Shown: positions 1 to 11,056 of the stretch, in pieces
Numbering within the stretch: position 1 is the first letter of the stretch
Layout: every line of letters starts with the position of its first letter
Assembly: GCA_036417435.1 (NCBI GenBank)
Contig: CM070910.1
Coordinates: 17,239,501-17,303,500, forward strand
DNA: 64,000 nucleotides
Direction: 5' to 3'
DNA from: Inia geoffrensis
Taxonomy: Eukaryota; Chordata; Mammalia; Artiodactyla; Iniidae
Notes under the pieces: generated by a model
What the model saw: the letters and a program-made list of their open reading frames with translations, nothing else
Told to the model about the DNA's origin: nothing
The model's database searches: none
Position numbers and translations under genes: made by a program

Positions 1-1141
1 ATGGTACTCTGTAGGGGGTGACAATACAAGAGAAACCCTTAGGTCTGAGTGTAAATTAAGCCAATACATATTGCAAGATGACAAAAGACATATGAAGGCA
101 CTACCATCAGGCTATATTATCTGTAGGGGCAAAATGTCCTATTTGACTTGGTATCAGCCCCTGTGGTCACCACTATATTACAAGTAAAACACAATAATCC
201 ATTTTCCTAAAATATTAAGGCTCCTCTTGTAGCAACTCCCTCCCACTGTTGCCCCAGTGTCAATTAAAGAAAATATAAAACGGCCAATAAGGAATTCTCC
301 CTGGATGTGAGAGTGCAAAAAGACTTATAGCTCAGCTTGGGACACGCGATGATTGTCAGCTGGAAGAAGTGGTCCTGAGGGGGCTGCTGGGTGATGCGTT
401 CCATGGCCTCGCTCTCAGGGGGAATGGAGGGGTGGGGAAGGAAATCTGCCCCTGGCTCAGCCCTGAGGGGACCTGTCTGTGTTCCCAGGTAAGGGAAAGA
501 GGCTGTGAAAACTGAAGGAAAAGATTACTCTGTAAATCCAAGGAAGGGCTGTAAATACTAGTGCGGAGAGACAGCCCTCCTGTGTCAACAAGATCAAAGA
601 ACAACCCTCTCCTGGAGATACCTATTGGGGGCTGAAATAACAACTGATTTGGAAAGGGCCACAAAGTACAAAGCAGAGCGCAACACAAGCAACAGAGAAG
701 TGGAAGCTGTGATGTTCCTTGACAATCAAGGAGAGGCTTCCTAGAACCCAGTTAGAGGCTGGAACCTTGGTGCTTAGAGACTAGTGACCATCAGCTCCTC
801 TAGATCCATCTCTGCCTCCTTTGCCATCTTTCTCCTGGGAGGCTGATGTCTATTGATGGTGGCCCGAGTCCTGGTCCTCTGGCTTCCTTTGGGTTGGGTC
901 AAAGGTGTAGGATAGGAGAGTATAAGGAGAGAGAGGTAGGGTAGGGTGTCTATCAATGGCTAACAGTGCCGACTCCTGCCAGGGTTTTAACAGTTGCTAC
1001 CTTCCTCTAAGCTTGGAACTCAGCAGAGGTGAGCCCATTTCCAGGGTTATGGTTCTTGACTTAACAACTGTTTTCCCCAATTTTCCCTTCAGGCTTCGAG
1101 GTGGTACAGGCTTCCTGCAGTTGCTAGTGTCTGGTGCTTCA
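1..1141. other. Unique sequence, no gene recognised
   Basis: No SINE, LINE or recognisable exon was found here. A 110-codon minus-strand open frame (356-688) matches no protein I know. It has no obvious splice sites or poly(A) context, so I treat it as chance. Confidence 0.5.
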
Positions 1142-1157
1142 CCATCCCTCGTTCTTT

Positions 1158-1379
1158 TTTTTTTTTTAATTTATTTATTATTAATTATTTATTTTGGCTG
1201 CGCCAGGTCTTAGTTGCAGCTCATGGGATCTTCTCTGTGGCATGCGGGATCTTTAGTTGCGGCATGCAGACTCTTAGTTGTGGCATGTGGGATCTAGTTC
1301 CCCGACCAGGGATGGAACCCGGGCCCCCTGCATTGGGAGCGCAGAGTCTTACCCACTGGATCACCAGGGAAGTCCCATA
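1158..1379 (-). mobile_element. tRNA-derived CHR-type SINE
   Basis: The element reads right to left, with its A/T-rich tail at 1158-1193 and its tRNA-like 5' end at about 1379. The complement carries the B-box-like core around 1308-1322. Imperfect duplications of about 16 bp flank it (ccatccctcgttcttt at 1142-1157, ctatcccttgttcttt at 1380-1395), which fixes the boundaries. Several mismatches make this an older copy. Confidence 0.9.
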
Positions 1380-1816
1380 CTATCCCTTGTTCTTTAATCC
1401 CGGCCACACTTCTGTGAAATAGCACTTCATCCAACTCTCGTCAAACCCTCTGAGTCAGCCTGCCGTCTACTGCCTGGGCCCTCTGAAATAGAGATCAAGA
1501 TCAAAGCTCCCTCGGATTGAGAGTGAGCTTTGGTGAGCTCCCGACTGTAAACTTGGGAAAAAATAGAATCATCAGCTTTCTCAGGTAACCCTGTAGCAGC
1601 AGGTAATGAAGGTAGAGGACTTGAGGAAATTAGTCTCAGCTCAGGAATGTCAATGAGAATATGACTCTAAAACAATTACCAAAAGCATATGAGCAGGGGT
1701 TAAACAGCTGAATACATTCTGAAGAAACTGATTAGTACAGAACATAGGAATTATTTTAAGAAAGTTTTCTAGAAGTTGTGAATTTTTAAAGCCAGGTCTT
1801 GAAAGAACAATAATAA

Positions 1817-1936
1817 TTTTTTTTTTTTGGCCACGCTGTGCAGCCCATGGGATCTTAGTTCCCCGACCAGGGATTGAACCTGGGCCCAAGGCAGTGAAAA
1901 CACAAAGTCCTCACCACTGGACCACCAGGGAATTCC
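1817..1936 (-). mobile_element. CHR-1 SINE
   Basis: This short tRNA-derived SINE runs from a poly(T) at about 1817 to the signature 'ccaccagggaattccc' at 1922-1937. The flanks 'aataataatttt' and 'aataattaaatt' are a probable diverged target duplication. Confidence 0.88.
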
Positions 1937-2014
1937 CAATAATTAAATTATTGAAAAGATTTGAGGGATAGTATGCGTACTGGTAGATTTAGGAGGGAAT
2001 AAAGCAGGATGCTA

Positions 2015-3689
2015 TGTCCTATTTTTTAAAACAGCTTTTTTGAGATATAATTCACATTAAAATACAATTTACCCATTTAAAGTGTACAATTTATTGCATT
2101 TGAGCACATTCCCAGGGTTGTAAAACCATCACCACAGCCTGATTTTAGAACATTTTCATGCCCTTGAAAAGAAACTTTGTACCTATTAGTAGGCAATTCT
2201 CATTCCCTCCCTCCAAGCCTCACCTCAAGCTCGAAGCACCACTTATCTATTTTATGTCTCTATAAATATGCAAAGTGAGAATATTTTATATAAATGGAAT
2301 CATACAATATGTGGTGTATTGTGACTGAATTCTTTCACTTAGCAAAATGTTTTCAAGAGTCATATTATTTATTCATTCATCAGTTGATGTATACTTGTGC
2401 TGTTCCCATTTTTTCAAAATAAATAATTTTGCTCTGAACATTTGTATACAAGTTTTTGTGTGTACATGTGTTTTCATTTCTCCTGGGTATATCCCTAAGA
2501 GTGAACTGCTGAGTCATATGATAATTCTGTTTAACTTTGAGGAACTGCCAAACTGTTTTTCTAAAGCAGCTATACCAGCTTAAATTCTTACCAGTAATGA
2601 ACAAGGGTTCCAATTTTTCTACATCTTCATCAACTCTTGTTATAGTGTCACTTTCTGTTTATAACCATCCTAGTGGGTGTGACATGGTATCTCAACGTGG
2701 TTTTGATTTCTATTTCCTTAATGACAAAAGACGTTGAGCATCTTTTTGTGTGCTTATTGGTCATTTAAATATCTTCTTTGGAGAATTATTTATTCAAATC
2801 CTTTGCCATTTTAAAATTGAGTTGTCTCCTTATTACCGAATTGCATTAGTTCATATTCGGGATACAAGTCCCTTGTCAGATATATAGTTTGCAAATAGTT
2901 TCTCCTATTCTGAGGTTGTCTTTTCACTTTCCTGATGTTATTTCTTGCACCACAAAAGTTTTTATTTTTGATGTAATCCAATTTATATGGGTTGGCCAAA
3001 AAGTTCGTTTGGGTTGTTAAGCTGTACGGAAAAACCTGAACGAACTTTTTGGCCAGCCCAATATTTTCTTTTGTCACTTGTACTTTGGCATCATATCTAA
3101 GAAACTATTACCTAACCTAAGGTCACAAAGATTTATGTCTATGTTTTCTCCTCAGAGTTTTATAGTTAGCTCTTACATTTAGAACTATGAGCCGTTTGAT
3201 TTTTGTGCACGATGTGAGGAAGGAGTCCAACTTTATTCTTTTGCATGTGGATATCCAGTTGTCCCAGCACCATTTGTTGAAATGACTATTCCTTATCCCA
3301 TTGAATTGTCTTGGCAACCTCATCGAAAATCAATTGATCATATATGTTAGGGTTTATTTCTGGACTTTCAATTCTATTCCATTGATCTATATGTCTTTCT
3401 TCATACCAGTACCACACTGGCTTGATTTGTAGTAAGTTTTGAAAGTGGGTATTGTGAGTCTTTCAACTTTGTTCTCAGAATTGTTTGGGCTATTCTGGGT
3501 CCCATTATAGGTGCTGTGTTGAAACCGTAGATCAATTTGGGGAGTACTGCCATCTTACAAATATTAAGTGTTCTGATTTATGAATATGGGGTGTTTTTGC
3601 TTTTAATTAGATCTTGAATTTCTTTCAATGATGTTCTGTGGTGTTCAGTGTATAAATCTTTCACTCCTTTTGTTAAATCTATACCTAAG
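2015..3689 (-). mobile_element. Old L1 (L1M type), 3' UTR and ORF2 3' part
   Basis: The plus strand reads as the complement of an L1. The 3' UTR lies at about 2030-2330. From about 2340 the complement resembles the C-terminal end of ORF2, but with many stops. The same L1 type lies in the same orientation at 50.87-54.83 kb, and the two can be followed side by side. A mariner-type MITE sits in it at 2988-3061. It continues after nested insertions at 4807-5027, 5712-5837 and 6069-6322. Coding capacity is lost. Confidence 0.85.
2988..3061. mobile_element. Mariner-type MITE (palindromic)
   Basis: This 74 bp element is nearly all terminal inverted repeat. The left arm contains gttggccaaaaagttcgtt and the right arm contains aacgaactttttggcc. 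It is bounded by TA dinucleotides at 2986-2987 and 3062-3063, the target expected of Tc1/mariner transposons. It resembles the mariner-derived miniature elements common in cetartiodactyl genomes. It has no coding capacity and is non-autonomous. Confidence 0.85.
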
Positions 3690-4112
3690 GGCTTCCCTGG
3701 TGGCGCAGTGGTTGAGAGTCCACCTGCTGATGCAGGGGACACGGGTTCGTGCCCCGTTCCGGGAAGATCCCACATGCCACGGAGCAACTAAGACCGTGCA
3801 CCACAACTACTGAGCCTGCGCTCTAGAGCCGGTGAACCACAGCCACTGAGCCCGTGTGCCCCAGCTACTGAGCCTGCACTCTAGAGCCTGCGAGCCACAA
3901 CTACTGAGCCCGTGTGCCACAACTACTGAAGCTCGCGCACCTACAGCCCATGCTCCGCAACAAAAGAAGCCACCGCAATGAGAAGCCCGCATGCCACAAT
4001 GAAGAGTAGCCCCTGCTCGCCGCAACTAGAGAAAGCCCACGCACAGTAACAAAGACCCAACGCAGCCATAAATAAATAAATAAATAAATTTTTAAAAAGA
4101 AAAGAAAAAAAA
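3690..4112 (+). mobile_element. Long CHR-2-like SINE
   Basis: It starts with the CHR head 'ggcttccctggtggcgc' and has an A-box-like (tggcgcagtgg) and a B-box-like (gggttcgtgcc) segment. The body carries several tandem variants of a 'ccacaactactgagcc' unit and ends in (aaat)n and an A-rich tail. At roughly 420 bp it is twice the length of the short CHR-2 copies because of this internal repetition. No convincing target duplication was found. The L1 sequence on its two sides does not join up (see findings). Confidence 0.92.
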
Positions 4113-4145
4113 TGATGGTCCAAGAAAATAAAATTGAGTCTTCTC

Positions 4146-4790
4146 AACCATAATTCTAAAAGAGTCAGGTACCACAATGTGCATTGCAGCTCTATTTACA
4201 ATAGCCAGGACATGGAAGCAACCTAAGTGTCCATCGACAGATGCATGGATAAAGAAGATGTGGCACATATATACAATGGAATATTACTCAGCCATAAAAA
4301 GAAACAAAATTGAGTTATTTGTAGTGAGGTGGATGGACCTAGAGTCTGTCATACAGAGTGAAGTAAGTCAGAAAGAGAAAAACAAATACCTTATACTAAC
4401 ACAGATGTATGGAATCTAAGAAAAAAAAAAGGTCATGAAGAACCTAGGGGCAAGACAGGAATAAAGACACAGATCTACTAGAGAACGGACTTGGGACACG
4501 GGGAGGGGGAAGGGTAAGCTGGGACGAAGTGAGAGAGTGACACGGACATATATACACAACCAAATGTAAAATAGATAGCTAGCGGGAAGCAGCCACATAG
4601 CACAGGGAGATCAGCTGGGTGCTTTGTGACCACCTAGAGGGGTGGGATAGGGAGGGTGGGAGGGAGGGAGACGCAAGAGGGAAGGGATATGGGAACATAT
4701 GTGTACGTATAGCTGATTCACTTTGTTATGAAGCAGAAACTAACACACCATTGTAAAGCAATTATACTCCAAAAAAGATGTCAAAAAAAA
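4146..4790 (+). mobile_element. 5'-truncated L1, ORF2 tail and 3' UTR
   Basis: A perfect 16 bp target duplication (aaaattgagtcttctc at 4130-4145 and 4791-4806) flanks it. It begins inside the last ~80 codons of ORF2. The 1-frame peptide at 4177-4419 contains [17 protein letters not shown], typical of L1 ORF2 ends. A GC/AG-rich 3' UTR with a 'gggagggtgggagggaggg' run and a short A-tail follow. The same 3' UTR type occurs at 53.98-54.35 kb. Confidence 0.93.
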
Positions 4791-4806
4791 AAAATTGAGT
4801 CTTCTC

Positions 4807-5027
4807 TTTTTCCCTAGGTCAGACTAGCTAGAAGTTTGTTGGTTTTGTTGATCTTATCAAAGAGCCAACTTTTAGTTTCATTGATTTTCTCTATTGTTTT
4901 TCAGAGTCTGTTTCATTGATTTCTGCTCTAGTCTTTAAATTTCATCTCTCTGATTGCTTTGAGTTTAGTTCGCTCTTCTTTTTCTAGTTTCTTTAGATGG
5001 AAGATTCGGTTGTTGACTTGAGATCCC
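4807..5027 (-). mobile_element. Old L1 (L1M) antisense ORF2 fragment
   Basis: This is the complement of an ORF2 region between endonuclease and reverse transcriptase. It continues, after a gap, the antisense L1 at 2015-3689. The retrocopied RPL37A tail interrupts it at about 5028. Confidence 0.7.
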
Positions 5028-5490
5028 TCCTCTTCCTCCTTCTCTGCCACTTCTTCTCCTGCTTCTCCATCTTTGTCTTTTCCTTCTTCCCCCCTCCCCC
5101 TTCTGTTTCTTCCTCTTTTTGTTACATAAATTAACCCATTTATTACAGGTTAGCAATGTTTCAAATGGTAGAGCTTCTAGTGTTTTTTTTAATTCCTTCA
5201 ATCTTCTGATGATGAACTTTACTGTGATGGTAGAAGTGGTGTTGTGGGTCCAGGCACCACCAGCTACTACTTTCACGCAGGAATTAGAGTGTCAAGTCCT
5301 CACAGTTCATCTCTTTATCTTGCTTTTGCCATAGAAAAGCAAGTGAACTTAGAATGCAGGCTGATTTCAATTTTTTTTTCACCAATTTCCCAAGGTAGGA
5401 ACCATAAGGGTCTTGTGTTTACTGATGATTCTGTCCTTCTTGGTGGATTTAGCCATGTTGCTGCAAAGTGAGCTCAGAGAGCTTTTCTTC
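5028..5490 (-). pseudogene. RPL37A: RPL37A processed pseudogene
   Basis: This is a retrocopy of the mRNA for large-subunit ribosomal protein eL43, a zinc-finger protein of the 60S subunit. Read on the minus strand, the initiation codon is at 5456-5454. The N-terminus is recognisable as MAKSTKK. After disrupted sequence come KKIEIS and then [17 protein letters not shown] and IRRLKELK, matching the end of the ~92-residue protein. The 3' UTR is present down to 5121, followed by a decayed A-rich tail (T/C-rich on the plus strand, 5028-5120). There are no introns. The zinc-binding cysteines are largely lost, and stops and frameshifts are present, including loss of the normal stop context. It is inserted in an old antisense L1 and abutted upstream by a CHR-2 SINE. 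The call rests on remembered protein sequence and was not searched. Confidence 0.9.
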
Positions 5491-5711
5491 CTTTTTTTTT
5501 TTTTTTTTTTTTTTTTTGTGGTACGCGGGCCTCTCACCGTTGTGGCCTCTCCCGTTGCGGAACACAGGCTCCGGACACGCAGGCTCAGCGGCCCTGGCTC
5601 ACGGGCCCAGCCGCTCTGCAGCATGTGGGATATTGCCAGACCGGGGTGCGCGAAGCCGCGTCCCCTGCATCTGCTGGCAGACTCTCAACCACTGCGCCAC
5701 CAGGGAAGCCC
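5491..5711 (-). mobile_element. CHR-2 SINE (short form)
   Basis: Poly(T) at 5492-5517 is followed by the complement of the short CHR-2 body, ending in 'caccagggaagccc'. It sits directly at the 5' end of the RPL37A retrocopy. The flanks are pyrimidine-rich, so I could not define a clear target duplication. Confidence 0.93.
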
Positions 5712-5837
5712 TCTTCTTTTTTAATATAGGCATTTTACAGCTATACATTGCCCTCCAAGCATTGCTTTAGTTTCATCCCATAAATTTTGATATGCTGTAC
5801 TCTTCTTTGATTTCATCTCAAAACATCTTCTAATTTT
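5712..5837 (-). mobile_element. Old L1 (L1M) antisense ORF2 fragment
   Basis: The sequence resumes the antisense L1 ORF2 where the retrocopy interrupted it. It is broken again by a CHR-2 SINE at 5838. Confidence 0.65.
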
Positions 5838-6068
5838 TTTTTTTTTTTTTTTTTTTTTTTGCGGTACGCGGGCCTCTCACTGTTGTGGCCTCTCCAGTTG
5901 CGGAGCACAGGCTTCGGATGCGCAGGCTCCGTACGCGCAGGCTCAGCGGCCATGGCTCACGGGCCCAGCCGCTCCGCGGCATGTGGGATCTTCCCGGACC
6001 GGGGCACAAACCCATGTCCCCTGCATCGGCAGGCGGACTCTCAACCACTGCACCACCATGGAAGCCCC
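5838..6068 (-). mobile_element. CHR-2 SINE (short form)
   Basis: The target duplication catcttctaatttt (5824-5837 and 6069-6082) is perfect. The body has an extra ~15 bp repeat of 'cgcaggctc' units near 5920-5945 compared with other short copies. The long pure T-run (5834-5860) suggests a fairly recent insertion. Confidence 0.95.
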
Positions 6069-6322
6069 CATCTTCTAATTTTCCTTGCAATTTCTTCTTT
6101 GATCCATTCATTATTTAAGAGTGTATTGTTTAATTTTCCTATATTTGTGAATTTACCACATTTCCTTCTGTTAATATATTTCCATAACGTCAGAAAACAT
6201 ACTTTGTATGATTTCAATCCTTTTATATTGAGTCTTGTTTTATCGATTAGCATATGGCCCATCCTAGAGAATGTTCCACTTGTGCTGAGATAAATGTGTA
6301 CTCTGCTGCTGTTGGATGAGTC
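6069..6322 (-). mobile_element. Old L1 (L1M) antisense ORF2 fragment
   Basis: This is the last recognisable part of the antisense L1 beginning at 2015. Sequence after about 6322 no longer resembles L1. Confidence 0.65.
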
Positions 6323-8861
6323 ATGTTTTTATTTTTTAATCAAGTTTAAAGTACAGAGGTGCCTGGAATCACACACATTTTCATCTCCTTTACCTTATCC
6401 ATGGTCAAATTAGGAGAAGAATAATTTCAATCATTTGTTACTAGATATATATAAAGATATAGATATATAGATATACATAGGTATAGACTATTTTTGCAGC
6501 ATGGGGACATATCATGTGACTTTGAGAATAAGACCGTATGAAATCACAGCACCATGGATCTAAGGTTTCCCACTCTCACTTTATGATACAAATATCATGG
6601 CAAATCCTAGACAATTAGAAGACTGGATTCTATGATTCCAAAGGTCCCCTCTAATGTTAAAATGGTAGGCAAATACTTAACTTCTCCAACTCTCACTCTG
6701 ACCATCATTATTAACCAAGAACATAAGGTGCTATCTTAAGGTTCTTGTGAAAATTAAATGATGACTATTTTCATTAAACAAGAAATGACATGAAAATGAC
6801 TTAGTAGAGTGTTTGGTACATAATAATCATTATGTTAGTTGTTTTTAGATACAGATACTATTTAGATACAGAATGTTAGTTAGGTTTTAGATATAGAACT
6901 GCTATTGCCACCAATAAGGAATGGTTTATCAGCTATTTTTCTTCCCTCAAGTAAAACATACAGGGAATACTTTGTACTGCTTTAAGGTGTTTGAAACTCT
7001 GGCCTGAGCTTGTTTCCTTGCTCTAAATGAAGGGAACAGAATATCTTATTTCTGGGTGGCAAAGAGCTTTTTTTTTTTTAAACAATTCTATGAAATTTAT
7101 TCTAGGGTACCTAAAAACGCTGGACCACTTGGTGAGGATGTTATAGAGAAAATAAGCATCTGATGGACACGGGTATGTCAGACTAGATAACATTTTACGT
7201 CCTTCCAACCTTGAGTCTGCTGAGACAGACAACAGAGGTTATGAAAATGAGTATTAGCATGAAGTCATCTTGTGAATCCGGTCATACTAATGAAAACAGG
7301 ACACACTAATCAATTTATTTCTTGGAACTATATTAAGGTTTTTAGCCTTCCATATTCAGCTTACCAAATCCTTTCTGACAGTGTGTTATGGTAAGGTAGT
7401 CATAGGAAAGAGTTAATTATTTCTACCCGAAAGCAATTTACTACCTCTCAAGAGTAGAATAAGGACTACAATATGTTGCTAAACTGATATCCATGCGTCA
7501 GTGCAAACAGGCCCTAGGAACTTAAAGTTTCATTTCCTCCCCAACATCTTGACAACATTCCCCGCTCCTAGAACCCTCCTTCAAATACGGGGAGAGGATG
7601 GGACAGGCACCCTGTAAATTTACTCTTATTTAAGAGTTGAGAATTTGTAACTAAAGATAACGTCCTGAATTAATGTCTTGCTTCTTGTGCCCTCCCAATT
7701 TAGTTTGACCTTTCACCCCAAAGGCTTCTTAAGTTTACATAATTCTCAGGCATAAAATCCTGAGAACTTCTTAAAGGATTTAAATGATATCAGAATGTAT
7801 AATTCTTGTAGCACCAATAAATGCTGAAAAATAAATATCTAAAGTCTAAATTATGAGAAAGAAATCTTTGTAACATCAGATTGCCCCAGAAAATATCATT
7901 AAGCTTCCTGGGATTGGTTATAGTCTAAAATTCACACAGCCTCATAAAACCATTCTCTAAAATGAAGACCCAAGAGGACAGGGAACTGTTTTTTTTTTCT
8001 TCTTTCCTTATTTCTCCCCAAACCTTCAACGACAGAGTGAGTGCTCAATGGGTATTTGTCGTATTCATTGAATGAATTCCCTCCTTTAACACACGAACAT
8101 TTATCTACAGTTACAAAATATTTTAAATGCTTGCAAAATGTCCTGTATGCTTTATTTATGAATAACCTAATGATATCTTGACTTGAGAGAAAATATGATT
8201 ATCTGTTGGTTCTCTGAGAGCAAATTTACAGACTTAAAGTGGGAAACTGCCAAATAAGAAATTACGGTAAAACTTTTTTCAAGTCAGCAATTCATTGTAT
8301 TTTCTTTTAATGAATGCTATTTCCCTTAAAACTTGTAAGTTATAGCCATGCACTAATTTTTACTGAAGGTAGTGCTGCTGTGTTACACTGATGTTTCAAT
8401 AGGGTTACCAGATAAAATACAAATAATTGCACAATAATTGGTACAAAAATATAAATATCGCATGTGGCATACGTGTACGAAGAAATTATTGTCTATCTGA
8501 AGTTCAAATTTAACTGGACATCCTGTATTTTTTTCCTGCTAAATTTGACACCCCTAGCTCAAAGTAAGTATCAGTCCTCTCATCTTAAACTGTTGTCACA
8601 ATCAAATACAAGTTGCTTAATAAATAAATCCATGACTGACTGTCTTATCATTATCTTTTCTCAGGAAAATAAACAAACTAAGGAAGAAAATGGCTTCCCG
8701 AGTGACAGCAGTGGTGTGACTCTCCACAGGGCCTCTCCTTTGTAGTCCCCTGAGGTCAGCAGCAGCTCCGTGGGGCAGTGCTACACCCGGGCCCAGAATC
8801 CTACCCTCTATGATGAATGAATCCTATTTCACGTTACAGGCCCTTATCGGTATGCTTTTCC
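6323..8861. other. Mostly unique sequence, no gene seen
   Basis: AT-rich unique sequence. It contains an (AT/GATA)-like patch at 6440-6490, a probable MIR remnant at about 6665-6832, and an L2-like 3' fragment at about 8030-8080. I found no convincing exon or promoter. Confidence 0.5.
6665..6832 (+). repeat. Probable MIR remnant
   Basis: The order of motifs (cttaacttctcc, then gttcttgtgaaaattaaatgatga, then an agtgtttggtacataataa-like end) follows the second half of a MIR SINE. It is strongly diverged. Confidence 0.45.
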
Positions 8862-9170
8862 GGATGGACCTGGAGACTGTCATACAGAGTGAAGTAAGTC
8901 AGAAAGAGGAAAACAAATATCATATATTAACGCATATATGTGGAATCTAGAAAAATGGTACAGATGAACCGGTTTGCAGGGCAGAAATAGACACAGATGT
9001 AGAGAACAAATGTATGGACACCAACAGGGGACAGTGGGGGCAGGTAGTGGGATGAATTGGGAGACTGAGATTGACATATATACGCTAATACGTATAACAT
9101 AGATAATTAATAAGAACCTGCTGTGTAAAAATAAATAAATCAAATAAAATTCAAAGAAGAAAAAGACAAA
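8862..9170 (+). mobile_element. 5'-truncated L1 3' end
   Basis: It starts in the last codons of ORF2 (equivalent to DLETVIQSEVSQKEE) and runs through a 3' UTR containing 'aaaatggtacagatgaacc'. It ends in an (aaat)-rich tail. The 3' UTR type matches the L1s at 33.0 and 61.7 kb, not that at 4.1 kb. No clear target duplication was found. Confidence 0.88.
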
Positions 9171-9570
9171 AAACCAACAGAAGTTTCTTCCTGTTTTTGG
9201 AGGAGCAGCGCTGGCCACATGAAAATGCTAGAATTCAGCAACAAAGAAATTCTCTTCTCTAAAGACCTTTCTTCCCTTAGCTTAACCTCACACAGAGGTT
9301 AACCCTGCACAGCTGCACACCTTTGACACTAGACCTTTGCCTTCACAAGTATAAAAATGTGCCTTCAATATTTTGCTAAATTTTCCAAATCCTTTAAACA
9401 AGAGGCAGTCAGAGCCTCCACCCGGTGACTCCTGTCCTCAGCACACTTCTCTCCCTTGCCCTGGCCTCCTCCAAACTGCCACCAAACGAGCATTGAACAC
9501 TGTACGTACAGAACTCTGGATACCCGGGCTCTGTAGGTCCCAGTGTGCTACCTTTACAGAGCAGCATGCT

Positions 9571-9701
9571 TTTCTTTTCTTTTCTTTTTTTTGGCCGAGG
9601 CACGCGGCTTGTGGGGTCTTAGTTCCCTGACCAGGGATCGAACCCGGGCCCTCAGCAGTGAGAGTGTGCAGTCCCAACATCTGGACTGCCAGGATATTTC
9701 C
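9571..9701 (-). mobile_element. CHR-1 SINE
   Basis: Imperfect 15 bp duplications (acagagcagcatgct at 9556-9570, acagagcagtattct at 9703-9717) flank a T-rich tail and a CHR-1 body with 'ccctgaccagggatcgaac'. Confidence 0.93.
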
Positions 9702-9739
9702 TACAGAGCAGTATTCTAAGCTGATCATCCTTGGGTCAA

Positions 9740-9865
9740 TAATTCAAGCCCCTTGAGCCTCAGTTTTCTCATCTATAAAATGGGGCTATGAATATCATGT
9801 GGCTCATAGAATCACATGAAATACTGGGCCAAGGAACATAGTAAATGCTAAGTAAACATCACTAT
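9740..9865 (+). repeat. MIR SINE fragment
   Basis: It contains the hallmark 'cctcagttttctcatctata' and the following 'aaaatggggct', then a diverged 3' half ending near 'agtaaatgctaagtaaac'. Confidence 0.75.
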
Positions 9866-10084
9866 TACTCATATAAGAAGAATGTATTTAAGAATTTGAA
9901 AATATCCATAGAAATTTGCTTTTTAACAAGTATTCTCTCCTTTAATGTAACAAGAATTTTCAATAAGTTTTAATGGTAACTAGAAATGGCTTAATAAAGT
10001 CAATACATATAAGTGGTATTAGAATAATATGGAACTTTAAATTTCATTGTTTGGAAGAACACTAAGCAGTTGGCTTCCCAACAC

Positions 10085-10621
10085 TTACAGGGAAATTACC
10101 AGAACTGTACGGTGTCCTCGTCTCCATTGCTCTAGTGCAGAGGATGGAACATAGCCTGTCAGAATGTCGGATGTGAGAAATTGCACTGCGGGGCAAGGTG
10201 TGGGCAATCCAGAGTCGGCTCTGCCCAGCAGGTGAAGTACTGCTGTCATCACGCAGCCCTCACCTGGGCTGGAGTCTGAGGGAGAAAGGCATGCTGGGAA
10301 CAATTTCATACTCTTCTTCAAGCACCTGCACTTCTTCAGATGAGGGGAGAGGGCACTTCTGCGTGCCTCCACCGTAGTGCTGACCATCAACTTAATCTGA
10401 ATGTACCACAGGCCACTGAGGAAATGCCTCTCTACCCTGTGGGGTGGCTGCCTTTCATCAGTACTCAGAAAGAAGGTGAAAGAGTTCTTGTTAGGAATGA
10501 ACTTGTTTGTTGCGGTTTTTCTCCATTTCTCTCTCTCTCTCTCCCAAGGACAAGAAGCGAAGAACGGAAATCGGAATCCGGCGTCGGGTCCCCCAAAGAC
10601 TACTGGGTCTATTCTGCTCAA
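10085..10621 (-). other. 178-codon open frame, probably not a gene
   Basis: This is the longest open frame in the window outside L1 and simple repeats. It starts ATG at 10621 and runs to a stop at 10085. The translation has no domain, signal peptide or membrane segment I recognise, and part of it is a charged (ERER) run from a (CT)n tract. The opposite strand is also open over much of the same stretch. I judge it more likely chance than coding. Confidence 0.12.
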
Positions 10622-10633
10622 AAAGTGCCATGA
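10549..10633 (+). other. Candidate terminal coding exon, unrecognised
   Basis: A long pyrimidine tract (about 10515-10545) ending in 'ccaag' could be a splice acceptor. The following 85 bp hold six CpG dinucleotides, far denser than the surrounding non-repeat sequence. One frame reads TRSEERKSESGVGSPKDYWV then YSAQKVP and a stop at 10631-10633. Two other frames are also open, so frame choice is weak evidence. I do not recognise the peptide. It could be the last exon of an unidentified gene, or a CpG-rich chance stretch. Confidence 0.2.
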
Positions 10634-10699
10634 TGGTTGATGTGTTTACTTCAGCTCCTTCTCTGAAATGTGAGGACAAAGCAAAACTGGGAGCACGGA

Positions 10700-10701
<2 letters not shown>

Positions 10702-10736
<35 letters not shown>
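10702..10736. repeat. (TG)n microsatellite
   Basis: About 17 uninterrupted TG units. Confidence 0.98.
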
Positions 10737-10738
<2 letters not shown>

Positions 10739-11056
10739 GTGTGCACACATGTGTGCAGAGAGCTCCTTTCTCCAAGGGTTCAAGATGCCCCTGTAATGAG
10801 CCTGCCCACCCCACTGAGACATCAAAACTCATTACTTTCCCCCAAAGCTACATTTAAGCCACCTTTAAAGTGGATGGCAGGACACCTGGGGCTCATTTAG
10901 TTCATTATCCCGGGCCTTTGTTTGCTCATCTATAAAGTGAAGACACTGGATTAGACACAGTCTCAGACCTTTCCAGATCCAAAATGCTCTCTTGTGATGT
11001 TACTGAAACAGGGACAGTAGATTAGAATTTACTCACAAGCAAAGCCAAGTCAACGC

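Noticed and set aside
10085..10621. 178-codon minus-strand open frame as a gene
   Set aside because: No recognisable domain, and the opposite strand is also open. Kept only as a low-confidence note.
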